Origin: Roseburia sp. | GTDB lineage: Bacteria > Bacillota > Clostridia > Lachnospirales > Lachnospiraceae | Reading direction: 5' to 3' | DNA length: 43,245 nt | Assembly: GCA_023664265.1 (NCBI GenBank) | Contig: JAMPFV010000020.1 | Coordinates: 1 to 43,245, forward strand | Shown here: positions 1-8,025 of the stretch, piece by piece | Layout: every line of letters starts with the position of its first letter | Position numbering within the stretch: position 1 is the first letter of the stretch | The notes under the pieces: generated by a model | The model's input: the letters and a program-made list of their open reading frames with translations, nothing else | Told to the model about the DNA's origin: nothing | Database searches by the model: none | Translations under genes and position numbers: made by a program

Positions 1-64
1 ACGAGAAAAATTTCTCGTCGCCTCTTCGCGACAAGTCGCTCAGAAATGGGGATTAGGTAGAAAG
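1..64. other. Upstream region with two small dyads
   Basis: The window opens with a near-perfect palindrome at 1-18 (ACGAGAAA, 2-nt spacer, TTTCTCGT), then a short GCGAC/GTCGC dyad around 28-39. They could be the end of an upstream terminator or an operator for the arabinofuranosidase gene. No -35/-10 pair is visible in the 64 bases available. The GGGGATTAGG stretch just before the first gene is a weak ribosome site. Confidence 0.3.
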
Positions 65-1576
65 ATGGCAAAATTATATATTAACGAAGTAAATAAAAAG
101 GGACATATCAACGCGGAGCTGTACGGCAACTTTTCGGAGCATCTCGGAAGATGTATTTATGAGGGGCTTTATGTGGGGGAAAATTCGGATATCCCCAATA
201 CCAACGGCATGAGAAATGATGTTGTGGCGGCGCTCAGGGAAATGAAGCTGCCCGTGCTTCGCTGGCCGGGCGGCTGCTTTGCAGATGAGTATCACTGGCG
301 GGACGGCATCGGCCCTAAGGAAACCAGAAAGAAAATGGTCAATACTCACTGGGGCGGTGTCACGGAGGACAACAGTTTTGGCACGCATGAGTTTTTTGAG
401 CTTTGCGAGCAGATTGGCTGCAAGACCTATATCAACGGAAATGTGGGAAGCGGTACAGTTCAGGAAATGTCGGAATGGGTGGAGTACATGACCTTTGACG
501 GCGTGTCGCCGATGGCGGAGCTTCGCAGGAAGAACGGACATGAGAAGGCGTGGAAGGTTGATTATTTCGGCGTCGGCAATGAGAACTGGGGCTGCGGCGG
601 CAATATGACGCCAAGTTATTATGCCAACCTGTACCGGAGATACCAGACCTATGTCAGAAACTATGATTCCAAGAAGCCGATTTTTAAGATTTGCTGCGGC
701 CCGAACGTGGATGATACCTACTGGACGGAGAATGTTTTAAAGATCTGCTTTGAGAACACATCTGAAGATAATGAAGAGCATGGCTTTATGGACGGGTTGT
801 CCATGCATTATTACGTACATCCTGAAGGGTGGAAGAAGAAGGGCAGCGCGACAGAGTTTGACGATAAGGTATGGTATAAGACCCTGTACAAGGCGCTTTA
901 CATGGAGACGCTGATCAACCATCATAGCACGATTATGGATAAGTATGACCCTAAGAAGAAAATCGGCCTGATTGTTGATGAGTGGGGAACTTGGTTTACC
1001 TGTGAGCCGGGGACGAATCCGGGGTTTTTGTATCAGCAGAATACGATGCGTGACGCGCTTGTTGCGGGACTGACTCTGAATATTTTCAACAAGCACTGCG
1101 ACCGTGTAAAGATGGCGAATATCGCACAGCTCATCAATGTATTGCAGGCTGTAATTCTCACGGATGGCCCCAAGATGCTGCTGACGCCTACATATCATGT
1201 GTTTCATATGTACAAGTATCATCAGGATTCTGAACTGGTTGAGAGCTATATTGAGGGAACGAGGACAATCGGCGAGGAGGAGGACTATATGGTTCCGAAT
1301 CTCCAAGAGTCTGTATCGGTTGACAAGGACGGCGTAATGACGATTACCATCAATAATCTGTCTGTCACAGATAAGGAGCAGATGGAGATTGCGTTTGCGG
1401 AGTGCACACCGACAGAGGTTACGGCATCTGTTCTTACCAATAAGATGGATGCGTACAATACCTTTGAGAAGCCGGATACGGTAAAGGAGGAGGTATTTGA
1501 GGCGTTTGAGGTGACGGGCAAAGGTATCCGCTTTGAGCTTCCGGCGTGCAGTGTGATTCAGTTCCGTGTAAAATAG
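65..1576 (+). CDS. GH51 alpha-L-arabinofuranosidase
   Basis: This enzyme releases terminal alpha-L-arabinofuranosyl residues from arabinoxylan or arabinan oligosaccharides and is probably cytoplasmic, since no signal peptide is seen. The 503 residues match the usual family length. Visible family motifs are the N-terminal EGLYVGE and [20 protein letters not shown] segments. The acid/base Glu lies in GNENWG (about E173) and the nucleophile Glu in VDEWGTW (about E306), both expected for a retaining GH51 fold with a C-terminal beta domain. No sugar transporter or other hydrolase adjoins it inside the window, so it may be a solitary gene or the last gene of an operon that starts to the left. The family call is firm; the exact substrate is not shown by the sequence. 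Confidence 0.93.
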   Translation: MAKLYINEVNKKGHINAELYGNFSEHLGRCIYEGLYVGENSDIPNTNGMRNDVVAALREMKLPVLRWPGGCFADEYHWRDGIGPKETRKKMVNTHWGGVTEDNSFGTHEFFELCEQIGCKTYINGNVGSGTVQEMSEWVEYMTFDGVSPMAELRRKNGHEKAWKVDYFGVGNENWGCGGNMTPSYYANLYRRYQTYVRNYDSKKPIFKICCGPNVDDTYWTENVLKICFENTSEDNEEHGFMDGLSMHYYVHPEGWKKKGSATEFDDKVWYKTLYKALYMETLINHHSTIMDKYDPKKKIGLIVDEWGTWFTCEPGTNPGFLYQQNTMRDALVAGLTLNIFNKHCDRVKMANIAQLINVLQAVILTDGPKMLLTPTYHVFHMYKYHQDSELVESYIEGTRTIGEEEDYMVPNLQESVSVDKDGVMTITINNLSVTDKEQMEIAFAECTPTEVTASVLTNKMDAYNTFEKPDTVKEEVFEAFEVTGKGIRFELPACSVIQFRVK

Positions 1577-1598
1577 TATTAGGGAAAAGAGGTATCGG

Positions 1599-1862
1599 AT
1601 GTCAGAGGAGGCAAGTTCTAAAAAGCATTGCTTACAGTGTCTTTTGCGGGAAATGGATCAGGAAGCTTATATGGAAAACCTGTATTCTTATATCCGGCAT
1701 TTGGATGACGATATCAAAGCAGATAAGGCGCTCTATGAGGAGCGTCTTGCTGTTTGTAAAGGCTGCGATTATCTCGCCGACGGGATGTGCAGAGCCTGCG
1801 GCTGCTTTGTGGAGCTTAGGGCGGCAATCGCGAGCAATTCCTGCTCCTACGAAAAATGGTGA
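1599..1862 (+). CDS. Small Cys-rich protein (DUF6171-like)
   Basis: An 87-residue soluble protein. It has an N-terminal CLQC pair and a C-terminal cluster CKGCDYLADGMCRACGC. The spacing suggests one or two zinc or iron sites. I recognise the pattern as resembling DUF6171, a Firmicutes family of unknown function. The start follows an AGAGG ribosome site, 22 bases after the arabinofuranosidase stop, so the two genes are probably cotranscribed. The segment around residues 17-45 is acidic and helical. No enzymatic motif is seen, and nothing in the neighbourhood fixes its role. Confidence 0.65.
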   Translation: MSEEASSKKHCLQCLLREMDQEAYMENLYSYIRHLDDDIKADKALYEERLAVCKGCDYLADGMCRACGCFVELRAAIASNSCSYEKW

Positions 1863-1964
1863 ATCCTGTTTCTTACATTTGCATTCCTGCCGGTATTAGT
1901 GTAAGATAAATGGTAGCAGTTCCCTTGGCGGGACGCAGGAGCAGAGAGTCAAAAGGAGTACGGG

Positions 1965-3062
1965 ATGCAGAGAAGAAAGGCACTTTTAAGAACCATAACA
2001 CTGCTGATGGTTGCGTTTATTGCGGCACTGACGGGAATGGGCGTTTTTGCGGCGCTCTATATAAATGAAAAGAATGAAAACAACAGGCTCCACGGGGAGC
2101 TTTCCACGGCGATTGAAACCGTCAGGACGTTGGAGAGCGTCGAGGTATTCAATTCATATGAGCCGGAACCGGAACAGACGCCGGAGCCGGAGCAGATATG
2201 GCAGTCGGAGCAAGCGGCTTCGGAGGAGTTGATAGAGGAATCCATCAAACAGAAGATGAAGGATCTGGTGCTTGGTGAGGACGGCAGTCCGCTCAGAATG
2301 CTCCGTTCCTTCTTTCCGGAGAATTTGATATATTATGATGAGGAGGAATATGTGTTTTCTCCCGTGCTGGATGCGGTGAAAAAGCATGAGCTGATTCCCG
2401 AGAACTTTGTCGAGACGGAGGACGGCGAGATGCAGTATGTGGAAAACGGCGTCGTCACCTCCCACAAGGGAATTGATGTGTCAAAATATCAGGGTGAGAT
2501 TGACTGGCCGGCGGTGAAGGCGGACGATATTGAGTATGCGTTTATCCGTCTCGGGCTGAGAGGCTACGAGTCCGGGAAGCTGGTGGTGGACGAATTTTTC
2601 GAGCAGAATATCAGCGGGGCGAACGAGGCCGGCGTGAAGGCCGGAGTGTATTTCTTTACACAGGCGGTAACGGTCGAGGAGGCCGTTGAGGAGGCGGCTT
2701 TTGTGGTGGAGAACCTTGCGGGGTACGAGGTTTCGTATCCGGTGGTTTTCGACGTGGAGATGATTGTGGGCGCAAACGGCAGGGCGAATAATCTGACTAT
2801 GCAGGAGCGCACGGATATCGCCATCGCTTTCTGCGAGGCGGTGAAGGCAGCGGGGTATACGCCGATGATATACGGAAACGTCAAGTGTTTTACCAAGCTG
2901 CTCGATATGACGCGCTTGGAGGAGTACGAGAAGTGGTATGCCTTTTATGACAATTATATGTACATGCCCTATCTGGTGAGCTGCTGGCAGTATACCGAGA
3001 GCGGAACGGTGGACGGCATAAAGGGCAAGGTGGACTTGAATATTTCATATAAAACATGGTAA
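1965..3062 (+). CDS. Membrane-anchored GH25 muramidase
   Basis: A 365-residue protein of the GH25 (lysozyme-type, 1,4-beta-N-acetylmuramidase) family that should cut peptidoglycan glycan strands outside the membrane. Residues about 10-33 form one transmembrane segment, which probably stays as a signal anchor. It is followed by a Pro/Glu-rich spacer (EPEPEQTPEPEQ, about 66-77) and the catalytic barrel from about residue 167. Catalytic-site markers are D171 in GIDVSKYQG and D263/E265 in VFDVEM. The C-terminal WQYTESG motif is also typical of the family. The start is chosen by an AAAAGGAG site 7 bases upstream. It is separated by about 100 bases from the preceding gene and lies just before the sirtuin gene. 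A role in wall turnover is inferred. Confidence 0.9.
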   Translation: MQRRKALLRTITLLMVAFIAALTGMGVFAALYINEKNENNRLHGELSTAIETVRTLESVEVFNSYEPEPEQTPEPEQIWQSEQAASEELIEESIKQKMKDLVLGEDGSPLRMLRSFFPENLIYYDEEEYVFSPVLDAVKKHELIPENFVETEDGEMQYVENGVVTSHKGIDVSKYQGEIDWPAVKADDIEYAFIRLGLRGYESGKLVVDEFFEQNISGANEAGVKAGVYFFTQAVTVEEAVEEAAFVVENLAGYEVSYPVVFDVEMIVGANGRANNLTMQERTDIAIAFCEAVKAAGYTPMIYGNVKCFTKLLDMTRLEEYEKWYAFYDNYMYMPYLVSCWQYTESGTVDGIKGKVDLNISYKTW

Positions 3063-3102
3063 TCGGCGTGCGCAGACAGCGCAGATGCGGAAAGGAGTTA
3101 AG

Positions 3103-3825
3103 ATGGCGGAGGAGATTCAGAGATTTCAGGAATTGATTGACGGGAGCGATAATATTGTATTTTTCGGGGGGGCCGGCGTATCGACGGAGAGCGGGATCCC
3201 CGATTTCAGGAGTGTGGACGGGCTGTACCATCAGAAGTATGATTACCCGCCCGAGACGATACTCAGCCACACTTTCTATATGAAGAAAACAAGCGAGTTT
3301 TTCAGATTTTACCGCGACAAAATGCTGTACTCGGATGTGAAACCGAACACGGCGCATCTTGCGCTGGCGAAGCTTGAGGAGCTGGGAAAGCTCAAGGCGG
3401 TCGTGACGCAGAATATCGACGGGCTCCACCAGCTTGCGGGGAGCAAAAAGGTGCTGGAGCTGCACGGCAGCGTGCTCAGGAATTACTGCGAAAAGTGCCA
3501 CAAATTCTATGATGTACAGGCGGTAGCGGAGGCGGAGGACATTCCGCTGTGTACCTGCGGCGGGCGGATAAAGCCGGACGTCGTGCTGTATGAGGAGGGG
3601 CTTGACCAACGGATTTTGCAGGAGGCGGTGCGGGTAATCAGCGAGGCGGATATGTTGATTATCGGAGGGACGTCGCTTGCGGTCTATCCGGCGGCGGGGC
3701 TGATTGACTATTATGACGGGAATAAGCTGGTGCTCATCAACAAAACGCCTACGCCCAAGGATCACATGGCGGATTTGGTATTGACGGGAAGCATCGGGGA
3801 GATATTTTCCCGGATTAAGCTGTAG
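3103..3825 (+). CDS. NAD-dependent protein deacylase (sirtuin, CobB/Sir2)
   Basis: A sirtuin that removes acyl groups from protein lysines using NAD+. The 240 residues carry the whole family signature: GAGVSTESGIPDFR (about 23-36) for NAD binding, TQNIDGLH (102-109), the catalytic His in LELHGS (H121), and four zinc-binding cysteines (C129, C132, C150, C152; the second pair is spaced CTC). The start at 3103 is preferred over an in-frame ATG at 3085 because AAAGGAG sits 6 bases before it, while the earlier ATG has no site. It follows the muramidase by about 40 bases and is followed by the DUF951 gene, so a small operon is likely. Confidence 0.93.
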   Translation: MAEEIQRFQELIDGSDNIVFFGGAGVSTESGIPDFRSVDGLYHQKYDYPPETILSHTFYMKKTSEFFRFYRDKMLYSDVKPNTAHLALAKLEELGKLKAVVTQNIDGLHQLAGSKKVLELHGSVLRNYCEKCHKFYDVQAVAEAEDIPLCTCGGRIKPDVVLYEEGLDQRILQEAVRVISEADMLIIGGTSLAVYPAAGLIDYYDGNKLVLINKTPTPKDHMADLVLTGSIGEIFSRIKL

Positions 3826-3861
3826 GCGTCCGGTAGAGAGCGCTGAAAGGATGGAGGGCGG

Positions 3862-4083
3862 ATGGAGCTTGTGTATGAGGTGGGCGATGTTGTGCGGCTG
3901 AAAAAGCAGCATCCCTGCGGGAGCTTTGAATGGGAGATTTTGCGTGTCGGCGCGGATTTTCGGTTGAAATGCAACGGCTGCGGGCATCAGATTATGCTGC
4001 CGCGCCGTCAGGTGGAAAAGAGCACGAAGGCTTTGACGAAAAAACCGGTCGAAAATGAAGAAAAACAGAATAAAAGCTCTTGA
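3862..4083 (+). CDS. DUF951 family protein
   Basis: A 73-residue protein whose first 55 residues match DUF951: VYEVGDVVRLKKQHPCG near the start, then EWEILRVGADFRLKCNGCG and the LPRRQVEK motif. Three cysteines (one in HPCG and two in CNGC) are conserved features of the family and could bind metal. The C-terminal tail is Lys/Glu-rich and probably disordered. GGAGGGCGG precedes the start. In many Firmicutes DUF951 genes lie near rpsF, as here. The rpsF promoter -35 box overlaps this gene's stop codon. The function is unknown. Confidence 0.85.
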   Translation: MELVYEVGDVVRLKKQHPCGSFEWEILRVGADFRLKCNGCGHQIMLPRRQVEKSTKALTKKPVENEEKQNKSS

Positions 4084-4108
4084 AAAGAAAGTAAAAATAT
4101 GGTATCAT
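4080..4108 (+). promoter_or_regulatory. Promoter of rpsF-ssb-rpsR
   Basis: TTGAAA (4080-4085) and TATCAT (4103-4108) are separated by exactly 17 bases, a near-consensus housekeeping promoter. The -35 box overlaps the stop codon of the DUF951 gene. Transcription would start near 4115 and give a leader of about 80 nucleotides. Confidence 0.75.
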
Positions 4109-4125
4109 AATTTTTCGTGATATAT

Positions 4126-4155
4126 AAATCCTTGCTTCTTCTGCGGAAAGGATTT
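4126..4155 (+). promoter_or_regulatory. Hairpin in rpsF leader (candidate S6 autoregulation site)
   Basis: AAATCCTT (4126-4133) can pair perfectly with AAGGATTT (4148-4155) around a 14-base loop in the rpsF mRNA leader. Ribosomal protein S6 (with S18) is known to repress its own operon through a leader RNA in several bacteria. That this hairpin is the binding site is inference only; I did not see the full published consensus. Confidence 0.4.
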
Positions 4156-4193
4156 CTGTAGGGAGAGGCCAGAGACCAAAAGGAGGTAACAAA

Positions 4194-4484
4194 ATGAACA
4201 AATACGAATTAGCCGTTGTTGTTAGCGCGAAGCTCGAAGATGACGAAAGAAACGCTACCATCGAAAGGGTAAAAGAAATCATCACAAAGCATGGCGGTAC
4301 CATCACCAATGTGGATGAGTGGGGCAAGAAGAGACTGGCCTATGAGATACTCAAGATGAGAGAAGCCTTTTACTATTTCATTCAGTTTGATGGCGAGCCG
4401 ACGGTTCCGGGTGAGATTGAGTCAAGAATACGTCTCATGGAAAACGTTATCAGATATTTGTGCGTTAAACAGAACGAGAAATAG
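4194..4484 (+). CDS. rpsF: 30S ribosomal protein S6
   Basis: A 96-residue S6 protein, which forms a heterodimer with S18 on the platform of the small subunit. The N-terminal NKYELAVVVSAKLEDDE, the WGKKRLAYEI motif near residue 43 and the FYYFIQFDG strand are diagnostic. AAAGGAGG lies 6 bases before the ATG. It is first in rpsF-ssb-rpsR, a gene order conserved in Firmicutes, and is driven by the promoter at 4080-4108. The short C-terminus (RYLCVKQNEK) is normal for clostridial S6. Confidence 0.97.
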   Translation: MNKYELAVVVSAKLEDDERNATIERVKEIITKHGGTITNVDEWGKKRLAYEILKMREAFYYFIQFDGEPTVPGEIESRIRLMENVIRYLCVKQNEK

Positions 4485-4526
4485 AATACGCGTCTGTAAT
4501 GCAGGGCGTATAGTGGGAGAACTTAT

Positions 4527-4976
4527 ATGAATAAAGCAATTTTAATGGGACGTTTAACCAGAGACCCTGAGGTGCGATACACACAGGGAGAGAACCAGAT
4601 GGCAATTGCAAGATATACGCTTGCGGTAGACAGGAGATTTAACCGCAACGGCGACGAGAATACGGCGGATTTCATTCCCTGTGTTGCATTTGGCAAGGCG
4701 GGGGAGTTTGCGGAGCGATATTTCCGCAAGGGAATCAAGATTGCTGTGACGGGCCGCATCCAGACGGGCAGCTATACCAATAAGGATGGTGTGAAAGTTT
4801 ATACCACGGAAATTGTTGTTGAGGATCAGGAATTTGCCGAGAGTAAGAACAGCAGCGCGAACACCGAGGGGGGCTTCGGTGGCGGCGGGAACAGCCATGC
4901 GGCTGCACCGATGGCTGCAAGCGACGGTTTTATGAATATTCCGGATGGAATTGACGAGGAGCTGCCGTTTAACTAG
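4527..4976 (+). CDS. ssb: Single-stranded DNA-binding protein
   Basis: A 149-residue SSB with an OB fold over residues 1-105 (MNKAILMGRLTRDPEVRYT, then FIPCVAFGKAGEFAERYFRKG). A Gly/Ser/Ala-rich linker follows, then the acidic tail EELPFN, which in SSBs recruits partner proteins such as PriA, RecQ or RecO. The extra Asn after the usual Pro-Phe ending is a small deviation. GGGAGA precedes the start. It sits between rpsF and rpsR, the standard Firmicutes arrangement. Confidence 0.96.
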   Translation: MNKAILMGRLTRDPEVRYTQGENQMAIARYTLAVDRRFNRNGDENTADFIPCVAFGKAGEFAERYFRKGIKIAVTGRIQTGSYTNKDGVKVYTTEIVVEDQEFAESKNSSANTEGGFGGGGNSHAAAPMAASDGFMNIPDGIDEELPFN

Positions 4977-5020
4977 GCGCCTGATTGAGTTTAGAATTTT
5001 TAAGAATAGGAGGCATTATC

Positions 5021-5284
5021 ATGGCTTTTAATAAAACTGAAAAAGCTGACGCTCCGATGAAGAGACGCGGCGGTATTCGCAGAAGGAAAAAGGTATGCGT
5101 ATTTTGCGGTAAGGACAATGTGATTGACTACAAGGACACGGCGAAGCTGAAGAGATATGTGTCAGAGAGAGGTAAAATTCTTCCCAGAAGAATTACCGGA
5201 AACTGCGCAAAGCACCAGAGAGCTTTAACCGTTGCAATCAAGCGCGCGCGTCATGTCGCATTGATGCCGTATACCATTGATTAA
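5021..5284 (+). CDS. rpsR: 30S ribosomal protein S18
   Basis: An 87-residue S18. The [13 protein letters not shown] segment, the [22 protein letters not shown] core and the [24 protein letters not shown] ending (given in parts) are diagnostic. The two Cys of CVFC plus a third in GNCAKH suggest the zinc-binding form of S18. The start at 5021 is chosen because TAGGAGG sits just before it; an in-frame ATG at 4985 has no site and would add 12 non-conserved residues. It closes the rpsF-ssb-rpsR unit and is followed by a terminator-like stem. Confidence 0.96.
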   Translation: MAFNKTEKADAPMKRRGGIRRRKKVCVFCGKDNVIDYKDTAKLKRYVSERGKILPRRITGNCAKHQRALTVAIKRARHVALMPYTID

Positions 5285-5299
5285 TCGTATCGTGAAGCC

Positions 5300-5333
5300 G
5301 AGACCGGTCATCCGTCCAAGGAAGACCGGTCTC
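5300..5333 (+). terminator. Hairpin terminator after rpsR
   Basis: GAGACCGGTC (5300-5309) and GACCGGTCTC (5324-5333) form a perfect 10-bp stem with a 14-base loop. The downstream tail TTAATCTTCT is only moderately U-rich, so termination may be partial and gdpP may receive some read-through. Confidence 0.65.
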
Positions 5334-5457
5334 TTAATCTTCTATAGGAATTTGCGTCAGAGAAGCGATTATGCGCAAATACGGCACCGGAAATGCAAAA
5401 TTCAACAGGTTATCATAAGAATAGACAAAATATGCTATGGCACTTTGCTGAAATTAG

Positions 5458-5501
5458 TGGTATACTAAGTGTGACTGTTCGGAATATTCTGTTCCGGACA
5501 G
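5458..5501 (+). promoter_or_regulatory. Extended -10 promoter and 5' stem-loop of gdpP
   Basis: TGGTATACT (5458-5466) is an extended -10 element with a weak TGGCAC at 17 bases upstream. Immediately downstream CTGTTCGGAA (5475-5484) pairs with TTCCGGACAG (5492-5501), with one G-U pair and a 7-base loop. No U-tract follows, so this is a stable 5' untranslated hairpin and not a terminator. Confidence 0.5.
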
Positions 5502-5521
5502 TTGCATGAGAGGTATGATAC

Positions 5522-7564
5522 ATGAAGCAAAGATTTAAATTAAAGGGCCGGTTGAGGACTTATCTGCAGACGGCTCTGATATTAGGCATGATACTGGCGG
5601 CTGTCAACGTGGGAATATATTTTCTGGATATCAGAGCCGGTATCGCGGTCACGGCCTTTTTGATTGTCTATCTGTCGGTCATGGGCGCTTTGCGTTATCG
5701 GAATAAATCCATGATTATGAACGAGCTGGTCAGCTTCGCGACACAGTACGGCCAGATACAACGGAAGCTGCTGCGGGAGCTCGAGCTTCCCCATGTGCTG
5801 ATGGATGAGAACGGGAAGATTATATGGACAAACGCCGCGTTTGAGCAGGTGATACATAAGGAGAAGGGCTATCGCAAATCCATCACCTCGGTTTTTCCGA
5901 CGGTTACGAAGGACAAGCTGGAGTTTGAGGACCACACGGAGCTGCATCTGTCGCTGGAGGACAAGGAGTATCAGTTCAAGATTAAGAAGATTTCCGTCCA
6001 GAGTGTGCTGGACAAGAGCGAGATGCTTGAGAGCGATGGCGGGGAGGCTTTTCTGATTGCGGGATACCTGTTCGACGAGACCTCCCTGAAAGTGGCCTTG
6101 AATGAGATTGACGCGCAGAGCCTTGCGGTCGGTATGATTTATATTGACAATTATGAGGAAGCGTTGGAGAGCGTCGAGGAGGTTCGGCGTTCCCTGTTGA
6201 TTGCGCTGATTGACCGCAAGATTAATAAATATATCGCCTCGCTGGACGGTATCGTCCGGAAGACGGAGAAGGATAAGTATCTTATCATACTGCGGAAGAA
6301 GGCGGTGCTCGCCCTCAAGGAGTCACGCTTTGATTTGCTTGAGGAGGTCAAGACCGTAAATGTCGGGAACGATATGGCCGTGACCATCAGCGTCGGCGTG
6401 GGGTTGGATGCGCCTACCTATATCCGGTGCTCAGAGCTTGCGCGGACGGCGATTGACCTGGCGCTCGGGCGGGGCGGCGACCAGGCGGTGGTAAAGACGC
6501 CCGATTCCATTGTCTATTATGGCGGCAAGAGCCAGCAGGTGGAGAAGAATACCCGGGTGAAGGCGCGCGTGAAGGCGAATGCATTGCAGGAGATTATCAC
6601 GAGCAAGGACAAGGTGCTGATTATGGGGCACCGTCTTGCGGACGCGGACGCATTCGGCTCCGCTGTCGGCATCAGCTGTATTGCGCGGGCGCTTGACAGG
6701 AGGCCGCATATTGTCATCAACAATGTCACAACCTCCGTGAAGCCCCTGGTGGAGCTTTTTAAGGACAGGAACATCTACGAGGAGGATTTTATCATAGGCA
6801 GCACGGAGGCGCTTGAGATGGCGGACGGCAATACGGTGCTGGTCGTCGTGGATGTAAACAAGCCGAGCCTCACGGAATGTCCCGAGCTGATAAAGGTCTG
6901 CAAGACCGTTGTGGTGCTTGACCATCACCGGCAGGGGGTGGAGGTAATCGAGAACGCGACCCTCTCCTATGTGGAGCCGTATGCGTCGAGTGCGTGTGAG
7001 ATGGTTGCGGAGATCCTGCAATATATCGCGGGCGGCGTGAAGGTGCGCAGCAACGAGGCCGACTGCATGTATTCGGGCATTGTGATAGATACCAATAATT
7101 TTACCGCCAAGACGGGCGTCAGAACCTTTGAGGCGGCGGCGTTTCTGCGGCGCTGCGGTGCGGACGTGACGCGTGTGAGGAAGATGTTCCGCGACGGCGC
7201 GAACGAGTACAAGGCCAAGGCGGAGGCCGTCAGAAACGCAGAGATTTTCCGCAACGCTTATGCGGTGGGCATCTGTCCCGCGGAGGGCTTGGACAGCCCC
7301 ACGGAGATTGGCGCACAGGCGGCGAACGAGCTGCTCGACATCAGCGGCATCAAGGCCAGCTTTGTCGTGACCGAGTACAACGGTAAGATGTATATATCCG
7401 CGCGCTCCATCGACGAGGTGAACGTGCAGATTATCATGGAGCGCCTCGGGGGAGGCGGTCATATGAATATGGCGGGCGCACAGCTGACGGATGTGTCCGC
7501 GGAGCATGCAATTACGATTATTAAGACAACAATCAGCGAGATGCTGGAGGAAGGTGCGATATAA
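5522..7564 (+). CDS. gdpP: Cyclic-di-AMP phosphodiesterase GdpP
   Basis: A 680-residue membrane enzyme that hydrolyses c-di-AMP to pApA and so controls potassium and osmotic balance and wall stress. In order: two transmembrane segments (about 15-60), a PAS-like sensor (about 75-160), a degenerate GGDEF domain (about 180-320, lacking an intact GGDEF motif), then the DHH/DHHA1 hydrolase. The catalytic module shows GHRLADADAFGSA near residue 370, LDHHRQG near 469, and the late GGGGHMNMAGAQ motif. AGAGG precedes the ATG. Its stop overlaps the rplI start by one base (TAATG), so the two are translationally linked. The gdpP-rplI-dnaB order is conserved in Firmicutes. Confidence 0.95.
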   Translation: MKQRFKLKGRLRTYLQTALILGMILAAVNVGIYFLDIRAGIAVTAFLIVYLSVMGALRYRNKSMIMNELVSFATQYGQIQRKLLRELELPHVLMDENGKIIWTNAAFEQVIHKEKGYRKSITSVFPTVTKDKLEFEDHTELHLSLEDKEYQFKIKKISVQSVLDKSEMLESDGGEAFLIAGYLFDETSLKVALNEIDAQSLAVGMIYIDNYEEALESVEEVRRSLLIALIDRKINKYIASLDGIVRKTEKDKYLIILRKKAVLALKESRFDLLEEVKTVNVGNDMAVTISVGVGLDAPTYIRCSELARTAIDLALGRGGDQAVVKTPDSIVYYGGKSQQVEKNTRVKARVKANALQEIITSKDKVLIMGHRLADADAFGSAVGISCIARALDRRPHIVINNVTTSVKPLVELFKDRNIYEEDFIIGSTEALEMADGNTVLVVVDVNKPSLTECPELIKVCKTVVVLDHHRQGVEVIENATLSYVEPYASSACEMVAEILQYIAGGVKVRSNEADCMYSGIVIDTNNFTAKTGVRTFEAAAFLRRCGADVTRVRKMFRDGANEYKAKAEAVRNAEIFRNAYAVGICPAEGLDSPTEIGAQAANELLDISGIKASFVVTEYNGKMYISARSIDEVNVQIIMERLGGGGHMNMAGAQLTDVSAEHAITIIKTTISEMLEEGAI

Positions 7565-8013
7565 TGAAGATCATTTTGTTGGAGGATGTAAAGTCCGTAG
7601 GAAAAAAGGGAGAACTGGTGGAGCTCAAGGACGGGTACGCGAAGAACTTTATCATTCCCAAAAAGCTTGGCGTGGAGGCGACCAACGCCAATATGAACAA
7701 TCTGAAGCTGCATAAGAAGAACGAGGAGAAGCTTGCGCAGGAGCAGCTTGAGAGCGCGCAGGCCTTGGCCGTGGAGATAGAGAAGATGACGGTGAAGCTT
7801 GAGATTAAGGCGGGTGAGGGCGGAAAGACCTTCGGCTCCGTCTCCTCCAAGGAGATTGCCAAGGCGGTCTCGGATCAGTACGGCAGGGAAATCGACAAGA
7901 AGAAGATTCAGATGCCGGAGGATGCGATAAAGACGGCGGGCCTGCATGAGGTGGCGGTCAGACTTCACCCCAAGGTCTCCGCGAAATTAAAGATACAGGT
8001 TGCAAGCGTATAG
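7564..8013 (+). CDS. rplI: 50S ribosomal protein L9
   Basis: A 149-residue L9 protein. The N-terminal domain (MKIILLEDVKSVGKKGELVE, then DGYAKNFIIPKKLGVEAT) binds 23S rRNA. The long connecting helix and the C-terminal domain (GKTFGSVSSKEIAKA, near residue 75) are both intact. The ATG shares its A with the gdpP stop, and dnaB starts 12 bases after the rplI stop, so the three genes form one transcription unit. Confidence 0.97.
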   Translation: MKIILLEDVKSVGKKGELVELKDGYAKNFIIPKKLGVEATNANMNNLKLHKKNEEKLAQEQLESAQALAVEIEKMTVKLEIKAGEGGKTFGSVSSKEIAKAVSDQYGREIDKKKIQMPEDAIKTAGLHEVAVRLHPKVSAKLKIQVASV

Positions 8014-8025
8014 GGGGTTTAGAGC

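Noticed and set aside
2890..3987. 365-codon minus-strand frame opposite the sirtuin gene
   Set aside because: It overlaps a well-supported sirtuin and DUF951, and its composition is that of an antisense shadow with no recognisable domain.
6431..7507. 358-codon minus-strand frame inside gdpP
   Set aside because: The gdpP frame has all catalytic motifs; the antisense frame is rich in His/Arg/Leu and has no motif.
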